Below, in pieces: positions 16,337-24,767 of a stretch of DNA of 43,442 bases (its first letter is position 1; the number at the start of each line of letters is the position of its first letter). Below the pieces are notes generated by a model, which saw only the letters and a list, made by a program, of their open reading frames with translations, ran no database searches and was not told where the DNA came from. Made by a program: the position numbers and the translations under genes. Source of the DNA: Nocardioides sp. GTDB lineage: Bacteria > Actinomycetota > Actinomycetes > Propionibacteriales > Nocardioidaceae. The stretch spans positions 1 through 43,442 of the forward strand of contig NZ_JAEMSS010000009.1 in the NCBI RefSeq assembly GCF_016462705.1, given 5' to 3'.

Positions 16337-17500
16337 CTAGAGGCGCTCGATGACCGTGACGTTCGCCTGGCCGCCGCCCTCGCACATCGTCTGGAGGCCG
16401 TAGCGACCGCCGGTGCGCTCGAGCTCGTTGAGCAGGGTGGCCATGATCCGGGTGCCGGTCGCCCCGATCGGGTGACCGAGCGCGATGCCGCCGCCGTTGA
16501 CGTTGACCTTGTCGTGCGGGGCGCCGCACTCCTTCATCCAGGCCAGCACGACCGAGGCGAACGCCTCGTTGCACTCGAACAGGTCGATGTCGTCGATGCT
16601 CAGGCCCGAGCGCTCCAGGGCCCGCTGTGTCGCTCGGATCGGCCCGGTCAGCATCCAGACCGGGTCGTCGCCGGTGACCGAGAGGTGGTGGATCCGGGCT
16701 CGTGGGGTCAGGCCGTGGTCCTTCACGGCCTGCTCCGAGGCGATCAGCATCGCCGAGGAGGCGTCGCAGATCTGCGAGGCGACCGCGGCGGTGATCCGGC
16801 CGCCCGGCGCCAGCGGCTCGAGGCCGGCCATCTTCTCCAGCGAGGTCTCCCGGGGGCACTGGTCGGTGTCGAAGGTGGCACCGTCGGGCAGCGTCACGGG
16901 CTCGACCTCGTGCTTGAAGCGGCCCTCGGCGATCGCGGTGCGGGCCCGCTCGTGCGAGGCGAGGGCGAAGGCCTCCATGTCCTCGCGGGAGAGGTCCCAC
17001 TTCTCAGCGATCATCTCGGCCGAGCGGAACTGGCTGACCTCCTGGTCGCCGTACCTCGCCCGCCAGCCGGGCGACTCGGCGAACGGCGTCGAGAAGCCGT
17101 ACTGCTGGCCGACCAGCATCGCCGCGGAGATGGGGATCGCGCTCATGTTCTGGACGCCGCCGGCGACCACGAGGTCCTGCGTGCCGGACATGACGCCCTG
17201 CGCGGCGAAGTGGACCGCCTGCTGCGAGGACCCGCACTGCCGGTCGATGGTCACGCCCGGCACGTGGTCGGGCAGCCCGGCGACCAGCCAGGCGGTGCGC
17301 GCGACGTCGCCGGCCTGGGAGCCGATGGTGTCGCAGCAGCCGAGGATGACGTCGTCGACGGCACTCGGGTCCACGCCGGTGCGGGTCATCAGCGCGCCGA
17401 TGGAGTGCGCAGCGAGGTCGGCCGAGTGGACGCCGGCGAGCGCGCCCCCGCGTTTGCCGACCGGCGTGCGGACCGCGTCGACGATGAAAGCCTCAGCCAT
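16337..17500 (-). CDS. fadA6: Thiolase FadA6 of the HIP pathway
   Basis: Acetyl-CoA acyltransferase acting late in degradation of the ring C/D-derived chain. 387 residues; nucleophile Cys89 (DRQCGSSQQ), His343 (GHPIG) and Cys373 (TMCEGGG). The start [19 protein letters not shown] is set by homology and by GAGGGG just upstream inside the kstR2 end; the two genes overlap by 8 nt. Last gene of the fadE30-ipdF-kstR2-fadA6 operon, the same order as Rv3560c-Rv3556c without the intervening PPE gene. Confidence 0.9.
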   Translation of the reverse strand: MAEAFIVDAVRTPVGKRGGALAGVHSADLAAHSIGALMTRTGVDPSAVDDVILGCCDTIGSQAGDVARTAWLVAGLPDHVPGVTIDRQCGSSQQAVHFAAQGVMSGTQDLVVAGGVQNMSAIPISAAMLVGQQYGFSTPFAESPGWRARYGDQEVSQFRSAEMIAEKWDLSREDMEAFALASHERARTAIAEGRFKHEVEPVTLPDGATFDTDQCPRETSLEKMAGLEPLAPGGRITAAVASQICDASSAMLIASEQAVKDHGLTPRARIHHLSVTGDDPVWMLTGPIRATQRALERSGLSIDDIDLFECNEAFASVVLAWMKECGAPHDKVNVNGGGIALGHPIGATGTRIMATLLNELERTGGRYGLQTMCEGGGQANVTVIERL

Positions 17501-18086
17501 GGTGGATCCCCTCAAGAAGAATGGACAGGTACTGCTTCGCGATCTCGGTGTGCGTCCGCCGGCCGCCGGGGCGGTACCAGGAGACGGCGACCCAGATCGT
17601 GTCGCGGATGAAGCGGTAGGTGAGCTCGAGGTCGAGGTCGTCGCGCAGGACACCGGCGTCGATGCCGTTCTGCAGCAGGGTCAGCCAGACCGCGCGGGAC
17701 TGCTGGTTGCGCTCTCCCAGGTAGGCGAAACGCTCGAAGGTCAGCAGGTAGGCCGCGTCGTTCTGGTAGATCGCGACCTCGTCGCGGTGCTTGTCGATCG
17801 CCTCGAACGAGACCAGCACCGCCTGCTCCAGCTTGGCGAGCGGGTCGAGGTCGGACGAGGCCAGGATGGCGTCGTACTGGCCGAAGAGCTCCTCCTGGAA
17901 CGTCGAGAGGATCTCGTCGACCATCGACTCCTTGGAGTCGAAGTGGTGGTAGAGGCTGCCCGACAGGATGCCGGCCGCGTCGGCGATGTCGCGGACCGTG
18001 GTGTTGCGGAACCCCTTCTCCGCGAACAGGCGCGCCGCGATGGCGAGGAGCTCGTCCCGGCGCGACTCGGTGGGCTGGGCGGTCAT
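17493..18086 (-). CDS. kstR2: TetR-family repressor KstR2
   Basis: Represses the HIP-degradation regulon and is released by HIP-CoA in characterised homologues. 197 residues. The helix-turn-helix TTVRDIADAAGILSGSLYHH (29-48) and the ligand-domain RFIRDTIWVAVSWYRPGG are very close to M. tuberculosis KstR2. It lies inside the operon it should control, 12 nt after ipdF, which gives autoregulation through the operator at 20107-20133. The DNA-binding helix is strongly conserved, yet the only candidate operators in the window have an expanded central gap. Confidence 0.93.
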   Translation of the reverse strand: MTAQPTESRRDELLAIAARLFAEKGFRNTTVRDIADAAGILSGSLYHHFDSKESMVDEILSTFQEELFGQYDAILASSDLDPLAKLEQAVLVSFEAIDKHRDEVAIYQNDAAYLLTFERFAYLGERNQQSRAVWLTLLQNGIDAGVLRDDLDLELTYRFIRDTIWVAVSWYRPGGRRTHTEIAKQYLSILLEGIHHG

Positions 18087-18098
18087 GACTACCTGGTC

Positions 18099-18902
18099 CT
18101 AGGCCTGCTGGCTCGAGACGGCGACGACCTCGCCGGTCATGTACGACGCGTAGTCGCTGGCCAGGAACACCATCACGTTGGCGACCTCCCACGGCTCCGC
18201 GGCCCGGCCGAACGCCTCGCGCTGCTTGAGCTCGGCGAGCAGCTCGTCAGAGGTGACCTTGGCCAGGAACGGGTGCATCGCCAGGCTCGGGCTCACCGCG
18301 TTGACCCGGATGCCGTGCGGCGCCAGGTCGATCGCGGCACAGCGGGTCAGCGCCATCACGCCCGCCTTGGCGGCGGCGTAGTGGGCCTGGCCCTCCTGCG
18401 CCCGCCAGCCGATCACCGAGGCGTTGTTGACGATGACGCCCTTCTTGCCCGCCGCCACGAACCGCTGGCCGGCAGCGCGCACGCAGCGGAAGGTCCCGTT
18501 GAGCGTGATGTCGAGGACCTTCAGCCACTGCTCGTCGGTCATCTCCAGCACGCTCGCGGTGCCGCCCAGCCCGGCGTTGTTGACCATGATGTCGACGCCG
18601 CCGAACTCGTCGGCCGCGTCCAGCAGCGCCCCGACCTGGGTCTCGTCGGTCACGTCGCAGACCAGCTGGCGCACGCGGGCGGCGCCGAACTCCTCGGCCA
18701 GCGTCGTCTCGTACTCCGCGAGCCGGCGCTCGTGGGTGTCGCTGAACACGACCGCCGTGGCGCCCTCCTCGAGCGCCCGGCGCACCACGGCGGCGCCGAT
18801 GCCGGCGCCGGCCGCGGCGGTGACCACGACGACCTTGCCGGCGAGCAGGTCGTGCCCGGGCACGTAGTCGGGCGCGGGCTGTTCGGGGCGATGGGTCGAC
18901 AC
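18099..18902 (-). CDS. ipdF: SDR dehydrogenase IpdF (5-hydroxy-HIP-CoA dehydrogenase)
   Basis: Oxidises the 5-hydroxyl of the methylhexahydroindanone propionate intermediate at the CoA-thioester stage. 267 residues with TAAAGAGIG cofactor loop (28-36), NNAG at 108-111 and Ser162-Tyr175-Lys179. The opening PDYVPGHDLLAGKVVVVTAA and ending SYMTGEVVAVSSQQA match Rv3559c. The GTG start lies 1 nt after the fadE30 stop, so translation is coupled. Confidence 0.9.
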   Translation of the reverse strand: MSTHRPEQPAPDYVPGHDLLAGKVVVVTAAAGAGIGAAVVRRALEEGATAVVFSDTHERRLAEYETTLAEEFGAARVRQLVCDVTDETQVGALLDAADEFGGVDIMVNNAGLGGTASVLEMTDEQWLKVLDITLNGTFRCVRAAGQRFVAAGKKGVIVNNASVIGWRAQEGQAHYAAAKAGVMALTRCAAIDLAPHGIRVNAVSPSLAMHPFLAKVTSDELLAELKQREAFGRAAEPWEVANVMVFLASDYASYMTGEVVAVSSQQA

Positions 18903-18903
18903 G

Positions 18904-20100
18904 TCAGGTTCCCTTGGGTTCGCGGGGCAGGCCGAGCACGCGCTCGGCCAGGATGTTGCGTTGCACCTCGTCGCTGCCCCCGTAGATGCTGTCGGCGCGC
19001 GAGAACAGGAAGATCCGCTGCCACTCCGTCAGCTCGTAGGGCGCACCTTCGGCGAGCAGCCCGTCCGGACCCAGCACCGCCATCGCCGTCTCGCCCAGCC
19101 GCTTGTGCCAGGCCGCCCACGCCAGCTTGAAGATCGAGGCCGCTCCCCCGCCGGCCGACGAGTCCTCGCCGCCGGTGACGTGGGAGAGGCTGCGCAGCGC
19201 GGTGAAGCGCATGACCTCCAGCTCGGCCTTGAGCGAGGCGAGCCGGTCCCGGAGGACCGGGTCGTCGATGGTGCCGTTGGCCTTCGCCAGGCCGACCACG
19301 CCGTCGAGCTCGCGGGTGAAGTCGACCAGCTGGGCCAGGATCGAGACGCCGCGCTCGAAGCCCAGCAGCCCCATCGCGACACCCCAGCCCTTGCCGGGCT
19401 CGCCCACGACCAGGTCGGCGGCGGTCCGGGCCCCGGTGAGGAAGACCTCGTTGAACTCCGAGCCGCCGGTGAGCTGCTCGATGGGGCGGACGTCGACGCC
19501 GTCCTGGTCGATCGGCACCAGGAGGAACGACAGCCCCTGGTGACGCACCGACCCGGGCTCGGTGCGGGCGATGACGAACAGCCAGTCGCTGAAGTGCGCG
19601 TTCGACGTCCACACCTTCTGGCCGTCGACGACCCACTGCTCCCCGTCGAGGACCGCCTTGGTCTTGACGTTGGCCAGGTCGGAGCCGGCGTCGGGCTCGG
19701 AGTAGCCCTGGGCCCAGAGCTCCTCGACGGCCAGGATCCTGGGCAGGAACCGCTCGCGCTGCTCGTCGGTCCCGAACGCCATCAGGGTCGGGGCGAGCAG
19801 CTCCTCGCCGACGTGGTTGACCCGCGCCGGGGCATCCGCCCGGGCGTACTCCTCGTGGAAGATCACCTGCTGCCACAGGCTCAGCCCGCGGCCGCCGTGC
19901 TCCGCGGGCCAGCCCACGCCGGTCCAGCCGTGCGCGGCCAGGTGCCGGTTCCAGGCGAGCCGCTCCTCGATGGCCTGGTGGTCCTTGCCGGGGCCGCCCA
20001 GCCCCTTGAGCGTGGCGAACTCGCCGCTCAGGTGCTCCTCCAGCCAGCCGCGGATCTCGGCGCGGAACGCCTCGTCCTCGGCGGAGTAGCTCAGGTCCAC
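18904..20100 (-). CDS. fadE30: Acyl-CoA dehydrogenase FadE30
   Basis: Homomeric-type acyl-CoA dehydrogenase that desaturates HIP-CoA derivatives. 398 residues. FAD-binding stretches QGYSEPDAGSDLANVKT and VWTSNAHFSDWLFVIART are clear; near the C-terminus is YGGSDEVQRNI. The residue aligned with the medium-chain enzyme's catalytic Glu376 is Gly here, so the base must lie elsewhere. The GTG start (MDLSYSAEDEAFRAE) is the first usable start downstream of the operator, which ends 12 bp away. Much longer open reading upstream is only GC-driven. First gene of the operon with ipdF, kstR2 and fadA6. Confidence 0.9.
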   Translation of the reverse strand: MDLSYSAEDEAFRAEIRGWLEEHLSGEFATLKGLGGPGKDHQAIEERLAWNRHLAAHGWTGVGWPAEHGGRGLSLWQQVIFHEEYARADAPARVNHVGEELLAPTLMAFGTDEQRERFLPRILAVEELWAQGYSEPDAGSDLANVKTKAVLDGEQWVVDGQKVWTSNAHFSDWLFVIARTEPGSVRHQGLSFLLVPIDQDGVDVRPIEQLTGGSEFNEVFLTGARTAADLVVGEPGKGWGVAMGLLGFERGVSILAQLVDFTRELDGVVGLAKANGTIDDPVLRDRLASLKAELEVMRFTALRSLSHVTGGEDSSAGGGAASIFKLAWAAWHKRLGETAMAVLGPDGLLAEGAPYELTEWQRIFLFSRADSIYGGSDEVQRNILAERVLGLPREPKGT

Positions 20101-20106
20101 GTTTGG

Positions 20107-20133
20107 TACCCTACCAAGCAAATGCTTGGTTTG
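20107..20133 (+). promoter_or_regulatory. KstR2-type operator and -10, fadE30 / fadD3 divergent promoter
   Basis: Identical over 27 bases to 8187-8213: -10-like TACCCT (20107-20112), then palindrome ACCAAGCAAATGCTTGGT (20113-20130). The candidate fadD3 ATG at 20122 is inside the palindrome, 9 nt after the -10, which suggests a leaderless mRNA whose start codon is part of the operator. Confidence 0.82.
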
Positions 20134-21597
20134 GAGACGCTGCCCGCCCTGGTCCGCGCTGCTGCGGATCGTTTCGGCGACCATCCGGCCTACGTCGAGG
20201 GCGCCACGACGCTGTCGTACGCCGACCTGCTCGACCGGGTGGAACGCACTGCAGGCGCGTACGCCGCCAGCGGGGTCGTTCGAGGCGACAAGGTCGTGAT
20301 CTGGGGACCGAACAGCATCGACTGGGCAGTCGCGGCACTGGCCGTGACGTACGCCGGCGGGGTGCTGGTCCCGGCCAACTCGCGATACGTCGGCGCCGAG
20401 GTGGCGGAGCTCGCGCAGCGGACCCGGGCCCGGCTCATCGTCGTCGACCAAGGCTTCCTCGGACGCGACCAGCTGCGTGAGCTCATGGAAGCGAGGCTGG
20501 ACACGAGCATCACCGACGTGGCGCAGCTCGACCACTTCACGGCGTTCGCGGCGGGCACCGAGCCGATGGGGCCGGCTGACCTGGCCCCCGACGACGTCGC
20601 CGACATCCTCTTCACCTCCGGCACCACCGGGAAGTCCAAGGGGGCGATGAGCGCGCACCGGCAGACCATCGGGGTCGCCCGGGCCTGGGCCGAGCTGGGC
20701 GGCGTCCGGGAGGACGACCGCTACCTGGTGGTCAACCCGTTCTTCCACTCCTTCGGCTACAAGATCGGCATCGTGGTCGGCCTGCTCACCGGGTGCACGC
20801 TCTTCCCGGTCGCGACCTTCGACGTCGACCAGACCATGCGGCTGATAGAGACCGAGCGGATCACGGTCTTCCCGGGTGCACCGACGCTGTACCAGTCCCT
20901 GCTCACCGCGCCCGGCCGCGCCGAGCGCGACCTGTCGTCGCTGCGGCTCGCGGTCACCGGCGCCGCCGTCGTACCCGTGGTCCTCATCGAGCGGATGCGC
21001 GAGGAGCTGGGGATCGACCAGGTCGTCACGGCGTTCGGGATGACCGAGGCCGTCGTCGTGACCATGTGCCGGGAGGGTGACTCGGCCGAAACGGTCGCGA
21101 CGACGTGCGGCCGGGCGATCCCTGGCATGGAGACCCGGATCGCTGACAACGGTGAGCTGCTCGTCAAGGGCGACTACGTGATGCTCGGCTACCTCGACGA
21201 CGAGGCGGCCACCGCCGAGGCGATCGACGCCGACGGGTGGCTGCACACCGGCGACATCGGCACCCTCGACGAGGCCGGCAACCTGCGGATCACCGACCGG
21301 CTCAAGGACATGTACATCTCCGGCGGGTTCAACGTCTACCCGGCCGAGGTCGAGCAGGTCCTGATGCGCATGGACGGCATCAGCGACGTCGCGGTCGTCG
21401 GGGTCCCGGACGAGCGGATGGGCGAGGTCGGCAAGGCGTACGTGGTCGGCTCGGTCAGCCCGGACGAGGTCGTGGCCTACGCCAAGGAGAAGCTGGCGAA
21501 CTTCAAGGTGCCGCGCCAGGTCGAGGTCGTCGACGGTCTCCCCCGCAACCTGTCCGGCAAGGTGCTCAAGACCGAGCTGAGGTCGAGCGGTGGTTGA
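20122..21597 (+). CDS. fadD3: HIP-CoA ligase FadD3
   Basis: ATP-dependent acyl-CoA synthetase that activates HIP, committing rings C/D to degradation. 491 residues against 503 in M. tuberculosis. The AMP-binding loop is LFTSGTTGKSKG, the second core motif is GWLHTGDIG, and the C-terminal hinge region reads TDRLKDMYISGGFNVYPAEVE. The catalytic Lys lies in NLSGKVLK. No Shine-Dalgarno is seen; the ATG sits in the KstR2-type operator. A TTG three codons later (20131) is the alternative. The stop codon TGA is provided by an interspersed repeat (21589-21626), so the last two Gly codons and stop are repeat-derived. Confidence 0.9.
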   Translation: MLGLETLPALVRAAADRFGDHPAYVEGATTLSYADLLDRVERTAGAYAASGVVRGDKVVIWGPNSIDWAVAALAVTYAGGVLVPANSRYVGAEVAELAQRTRARLIVVDQGFLGRDQLRELMEARLDTSITDVAQLDHFTAFAAGTEPMGPADLAPDDVADILFTSGTTGKSKGAMSAHRQTIGVARAWAELGGVREDDRYLVVNPFFHSFGYKIGIVVGLLTGCTLFPVATFDVDQTMRLIETERITVFPGAPTLYQSLLTAPGRAERDLSSLRLAVTGAAVVPVVLIERMREELGIDQVVTAFGMTEAVVVTMCREGDSAETVATTCGRAIPGMETRIADNGELLVKGDYVMLGYLDDEAATAEAIDADGWLHTGDIGTLDEAGNLRITDRLKDMYISGGFNVYPAEVEQVLMRMDGISDVAVVGVPDERMGEVGKAYVVGSVSPDEVVAYAKEKLANFKVPRQVEVVDGLPRNLSGKVLKTELRSSGG

Positions 21598-21723
21598 GGA
21601 GGTCGCGCAGCGACCGTCTCGAGACCTCGCAGACCGGGGCTGGGACTGGAGCGCCCGTGGTCGAGCAGGTGCCTCGGCTCCAGAGGTTTCGAGACAGGCG
21701 CCAGCGCGCCTTCCTCGACCAAC
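21589..21723. repeat. Cluster of GGTNGAGG...GTCTCGAAACC palindromic repeats
   Basis: Fills the fadD3-fadE31 gap. A forward unit at 21589-21626 begins GGTGGTTGAGGAGG and ends GTCTCGAGACC. A reverse unit at 21685-21723 reads GTTGGTCGAGGAAG ... GTCTCGAAACC on the minus strand. A half unit starts at 21656. Another full unit lies at 40204-40244. I recall such elements as common in Nocardioides-type genomes; this is not verified here. Confidence 0.75.
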
Positions 21724-21735
21724 GAAGGAGGCACA

Positions 21736-22875
21736 GTGGATCTGACCCTGTCCGAGTCCGAGCTGGCCTTCCAGGCCGAGGCGCGGGAGTGGCTGGCCGC
21801 CAACGTGCCGGCCGAGCCGCTGCCGTCCATGGACACCGAGGAGGGCTGGGCCCTCCACCAGGAGTGGGAGGCCAAGCTCACCGAGGCGCGCTGGTCGGTC
21901 GTCTCCTGGCCGCGGGAGTACCACGGCCGCGAGGCGTCGCTGGTCGAGTGGGTGGTCTTCGAGGAGGAGTACTACCGCGCCGGCGCTCCCGGCCGGGTCT
22001 CCCAGAACGGGATCTTCCTGCTGGCGCCGATCATCTTCGACCACGGCACCAAGGAGCAGCAGGACCGGTTCCTGCCGACGATGGCGTCCGGCGAGCGGAT
22101 CTGGGCGCAGTGCTGGTCCGAGCCCGAGGCGGGCTCCGACCTCGCCTCCCTGAAGTCGACCGCGCGCCGTGACGACGAGCGCGGCGGCTGGGTGCTCAAC
22201 GGGCAGAAGACGTGGTCGTCGCGGGCGACGTACGCGCACTGGGGCTTCGGGCTGTTCCGCTCCGATCCCGAGGCCCAGCGGCACCGAGGCCTCACCTACT
22301 TCCTGTTCCCGCTGGACGCCGAGGGGGTGACGGTGCGGCCGATCGCCCAGCTCGACGGCGAGGCGGGCTTCGCCGAGGTGTTCTTCGAGGACGTCTTCGT
22401 GCCGGACTCCGACGTGCTCGGCGGGGTCGGCGACGGCTGGTCGGTGGCGATGAGCACGGCTGGCAACGAGCGCGGTCTGTCGCTGCGCTCCCCCGGCCGG
22501 TTCTGCGCCGCGGCCGACCGGCTGGTCGACCTCTACCGCGAGCGTCCCGACCAGCGTCTCGGCGACGACGTCGTCGATGCCTGGCTCAAGGCGCAGGCCT
22601 ACCGGCTCTACACCTGGGGCACGGTCACCCGCCTGGCCGGCGGCGGCGACATGGGGGCCGCCGGCTCGGTCAACAAGGTGTTCTGGTCCGAGCTCGACAT
22701 CGCGCTGCACGAGACGGCGCTCGACCTCCTCGGCGCCGAGGCCGAGCTCGAGTCGAGGTGGCTCGACGGCTACACGTTCTCGCTGTCCGGCCCGATCTAC
22801 GCCGGCACCAACGAGATCCAGCGCAACATCGTCGCCGAGCGGATCCTCGGTCTGCCCCGGGAGGTGCGGGGATGA
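21736..22875 (+). CDS. fadE31: Acyl-CoA dehydrogenase FadE31 (alpha subunit type)
   Basis: 379-residue acyl-CoA dehydrogenase. In M. tuberculosis FadE31 pairs with FadE32 or FadE33 to form heterotetramers for HIP-derived acyl-CoAs. FAD-binding features are QCWSEPEAGSDLASLKS and KTWSSRATYAHWGFGLFRSD. The YAGTNEIQRNI block carries Ala where the medium-chain enzyme has its catalytic Glu. The GTG start has AAGGAGG just upstream. It is separated from fadD3 by repeat DNA (138 bp) but overlaps fadE32 by 4 nt. Confidence 0.88.
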   Translation: MDLTLSESELAFQAEAREWLAANVPAEPLPSMDTEEGWALHQEWEAKLTEARWSVVSWPREYHGREASLVEWVVFEEEYYRAGAPGRVSQNGIFLLAPIIFDHGTKEQQDRFLPTMASGERIWAQCWSEPEAGSDLASLKSTARRDDERGGWVLNGQKTWSSRATYAHWGFGLFRSDPEAQRHRGLTYFLFPLDAEGVTVRPIAQLDGEAGFAEVFFEDVFVPDSDVLGGVGDGWSVAMSTAGNERGLSLRSPGRFCAAADRLVDLYRERPDQRLGDDVVDAWLKAQAYRLYTWGTVTRLAGGGDMGAAGSVNKVFWSELDIALHETALDLLGAEAELESRWLDGYTFSLSGPIYAGTNEIQRNIVAERILGLPREVRG

Positions 22876-23771
22876 GGTTCGACCTGACACCCGACCAGAG
22901 GGACTTCGCGGACGCCTTGGACAGGCTGCTCGCAGCCGCGGACACGCCCAAGGTCGCTCGTGCCTGGGGGAACGGCGACCGGGAGCCCGGTCTCGCCCTG
23001 TGGAGCCGGCTGGCCCAGCAGGGCGTGACCGACCTGGCCGACCAGGACACGGTGGTGGAGCTCTGCGTGGCGTTCGAGGCGCTGGGACGGCACGCAGTGC
23101 CCGGCCCATGGGTCGAGTCGGCGGCAGTCCTGCCGATGGCCCTCGGCCGCGACCTGTCCGCCACCATCGCGACCCTGGCCGCTCCGCCGAACGTGCCGTA
23201 CGCCCTCGACGCGGACGTCGCGTCCGACGTCTACACCGTGGTCGACGGCCGGCTCCACGTCGGCGAGGTCGGCGAGATGGTCCGGTCGGTCGACCGGACC
23301 CGGCACCTGTTCACCGTGACCCCGGGCGACGCCGTCCCGTCAGAGGAGCTGCGGGGCGCACTCGGCCTCGGCGTGCTCGCGACGTCCGCCCAGCTGCTCG
23401 GGGCCGGCGAACGGGTGCTCGCGGACTCGGTCACCTACGTCACGCAGCGCAAGCAGTTCGGCCGGGAGATCGGTTCCTACCAGGCCATCAAGCACGCCCT
23501 TGCCGACGTCCGGATCGCGCTCGACTTCGCCCGCCCCCTCCTCTACGGCGCGGCGTTGTCCACCGACGCCCGCGACGTCTCGGCCGCCAAGGTGGCCTGC
23601 AGCGAGGCGGCCTACCTCGCCGCGCGCACGGGTCTCCAGGTGCACGGCGCGATCGGCTACACCGCGGAGTTCGACCTCAGCATCTGGCTGACCAAGATCC
23701 GCGCACTGGTCGGCGCCTGGGGGACACCCCGGTTCCACCGCGCGGCGCTGCTCGAGGAGCTGATGCGCTGA
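22872..23771 (+). CDS. fadE32: Acyl-CoA dehydrogenase FadE32 (short subunit)
   Basis: 299 residues, about 80 shorter than a typical acyl-CoA dehydrogenase, as usual for the beta-type subunit of heteromeric steroid enzymes. The C-terminal ACAD domain is recognisable: YVTQRKQFGREIGSYQAIKH and LQVHGAIGYTAEFDL. The N-terminal half is weakly conserved. ATGA overlap with fadE31 and 1-nt overlap with fadE33 indicate tight coupling. Confidence 0.86.
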   Translation: MRFDLTPDQRDFADALDRLLAAADTPKVARAWGNGDREPGLALWSRLAQQGVTDLADQDTVVELCVAFEALGRHAVPGPWVESAAVLPMALGRDLSATIATLAAPPNVPYALDADVASDVYTVVDGRLHVGEVGEMVRSVDRTRHLFTVTPGDAVPSEELRGALGLGVLATSAQLLGAGERVLADSVTYVTQRKQFGREIGSYQAIKHALADVRIALDFARPLLYGAALSTDARDVSAAKVACSEAAYLAARTGLQVHGAIGYTAEFDLSIWLTKIRALVGAWGTPRFHRAALLEELMR

Positions 23772-24754
23772 TGGAGTTCGGGTTCTCCGAGGAGCAGCAG
23801 GAGCTCGCCTCGACGCTGCGCTCCCTGCTCGCCAAGCGCGGCGACAGCGCCGCCGTGCGCGCCGCCGCCGAGTCCGAGACCGGCTACGACGCGTCGCTGT
23901 GGTCGATGCTCTGCGAGCAGATCGGCGTCGCCGCCCTGGCGGTCCCGGAGGACTACGACGGAGCCGGGTTCACCCTCTTCGAGTCGATGGTCGCGCTCGA
24001 GGAGCTCGGCCGCTCGCTCGCCCCGTCTCCCCTGCTCGCGTCCCTGGTCACCGCCGAGGCGCTGCTGGCCGGCGGCGACGAGGACGCCAAGCAGCGGCTG
24101 CTCCCCCGGATCGCCGCAGGCGAGGTCGCCGCGATCGCCCTGGACGACGGTCCGGCCCTGTTCGCGGACCAGGCCACCGTGCTGCTCGCCGTACGCGGCG
24201 ACGACCTGCTGGAGCTCGACCCGGCGTCGAGTGACCCGAAATGGCTGCCCGCGATGGACCAGACCAACCGTTTCGGGTCACTCGACGCCACCGCCGGCGC
24301 GGTGGTCGGGGACGGTGTCGCAGCCCGGGCCCGGGCCGAGCTGGTCGGCACCGTCGGGGTTGCCGCTCTCCAGGCCGGCCTGGCCGGTCGCGCGCTCGAG
24401 ATGACGGTGGACTACAGCAGGACCCGGGTCCAGTTCGGCCGCCCGATCGGCTCGTTCCAGGCGCTCAAGCACCGGATGGCCGACATGCTCGTGCTGGTCG
24501 AGATGTGCCGGTCGGCCTCCTGGGCGGCGTCGTACGCGCTCTCCATCGGTGCCGACAACGCCCAGCAGCTGGCGCACATCGCCAAGTCCTACTGCTCGGA
24601 CGCCGTCGACCACCTTGCCGCGGAGACGGTGCAGCTGCACGGCGGGATCGCGATCACCTGGGAGCACGACGCGCAGCTGGTGTTCAAGCGCGCGCACGCG
24701 CTGTCCCAGCTGTTCGGCCAGGCGCACCGGCACCGCGCGCTCATCGACCTGTGA
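23771..24754 (+). CDS. fadE33: Acyl-CoA dehydrogenase FadE33 (beta subunit type)
   Basis: 327 residues; N-terminal FSEEQQELASTLRSLL and C-terminal YSRTRVQFGRPIGSFQALKH and VQLHGGIAITWEHDAQL. Expected to combine with FadE31 for dehydrogenation of a HIP-pathway acyl-CoA. It starts on the last base of the fadE32 stop codon. Its end is 13 nt from a cupin gene that may extend the operon. Confidence 0.86.
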   Translation: MEFGFSEEQQELASTLRSLLAKRGDSAAVRAAAESETGYDASLWSMLCEQIGVAALAVPEDYDGAGFTLFESMVALEELGRSLAPSPLLASLVTAEALLAGGDEDAKQRLLPRIAAGEVAAIALDDGPALFADQATVLLAVRGDDLLELDPASSDPKWLPAMDQTNRFGSLDATAGAVVGDGVAARARAELVGTVGVAALQAGLAGRALEMTVDYSRTRVQFGRPIGSFQALKHRMADMLVLVEMCRSASWAASYALSIGADNAQQLAHIAKSYCSDAVDHLAAETVQLHGGIAITWEHDAQLVFKRAHALSQLFGQAHRHRALIDL

Positions 24755-24767
24755 CAGCCTTGGCCGG

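Noticed and set aside
18961..20121. Open frame running into fadD3 from the left
   Set aside because: It is antisense to fadE30, and the AMP-ligase homology begins only at 20122. The KstR2-type operator and -10 lie right there.
8187..20133. 27-bp identical direct repeats as ends of a 12-kb mobile island
   Set aside because: The repeats are promoter and operator sequence in both divergent HIP promoters and the content between is syntenic with mycobacteria. Shared regulation explains them better, although they could recombine.
20101..23109. Very long open frame on the minus strand continuing upstream of fadE30
   Set aside because: The extension is low-complexity, GC-driven reading opposite fadD3 and fadE31. 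FadE30 homology starts at MDLSYSAEDEAFRAE, just inside the operator.
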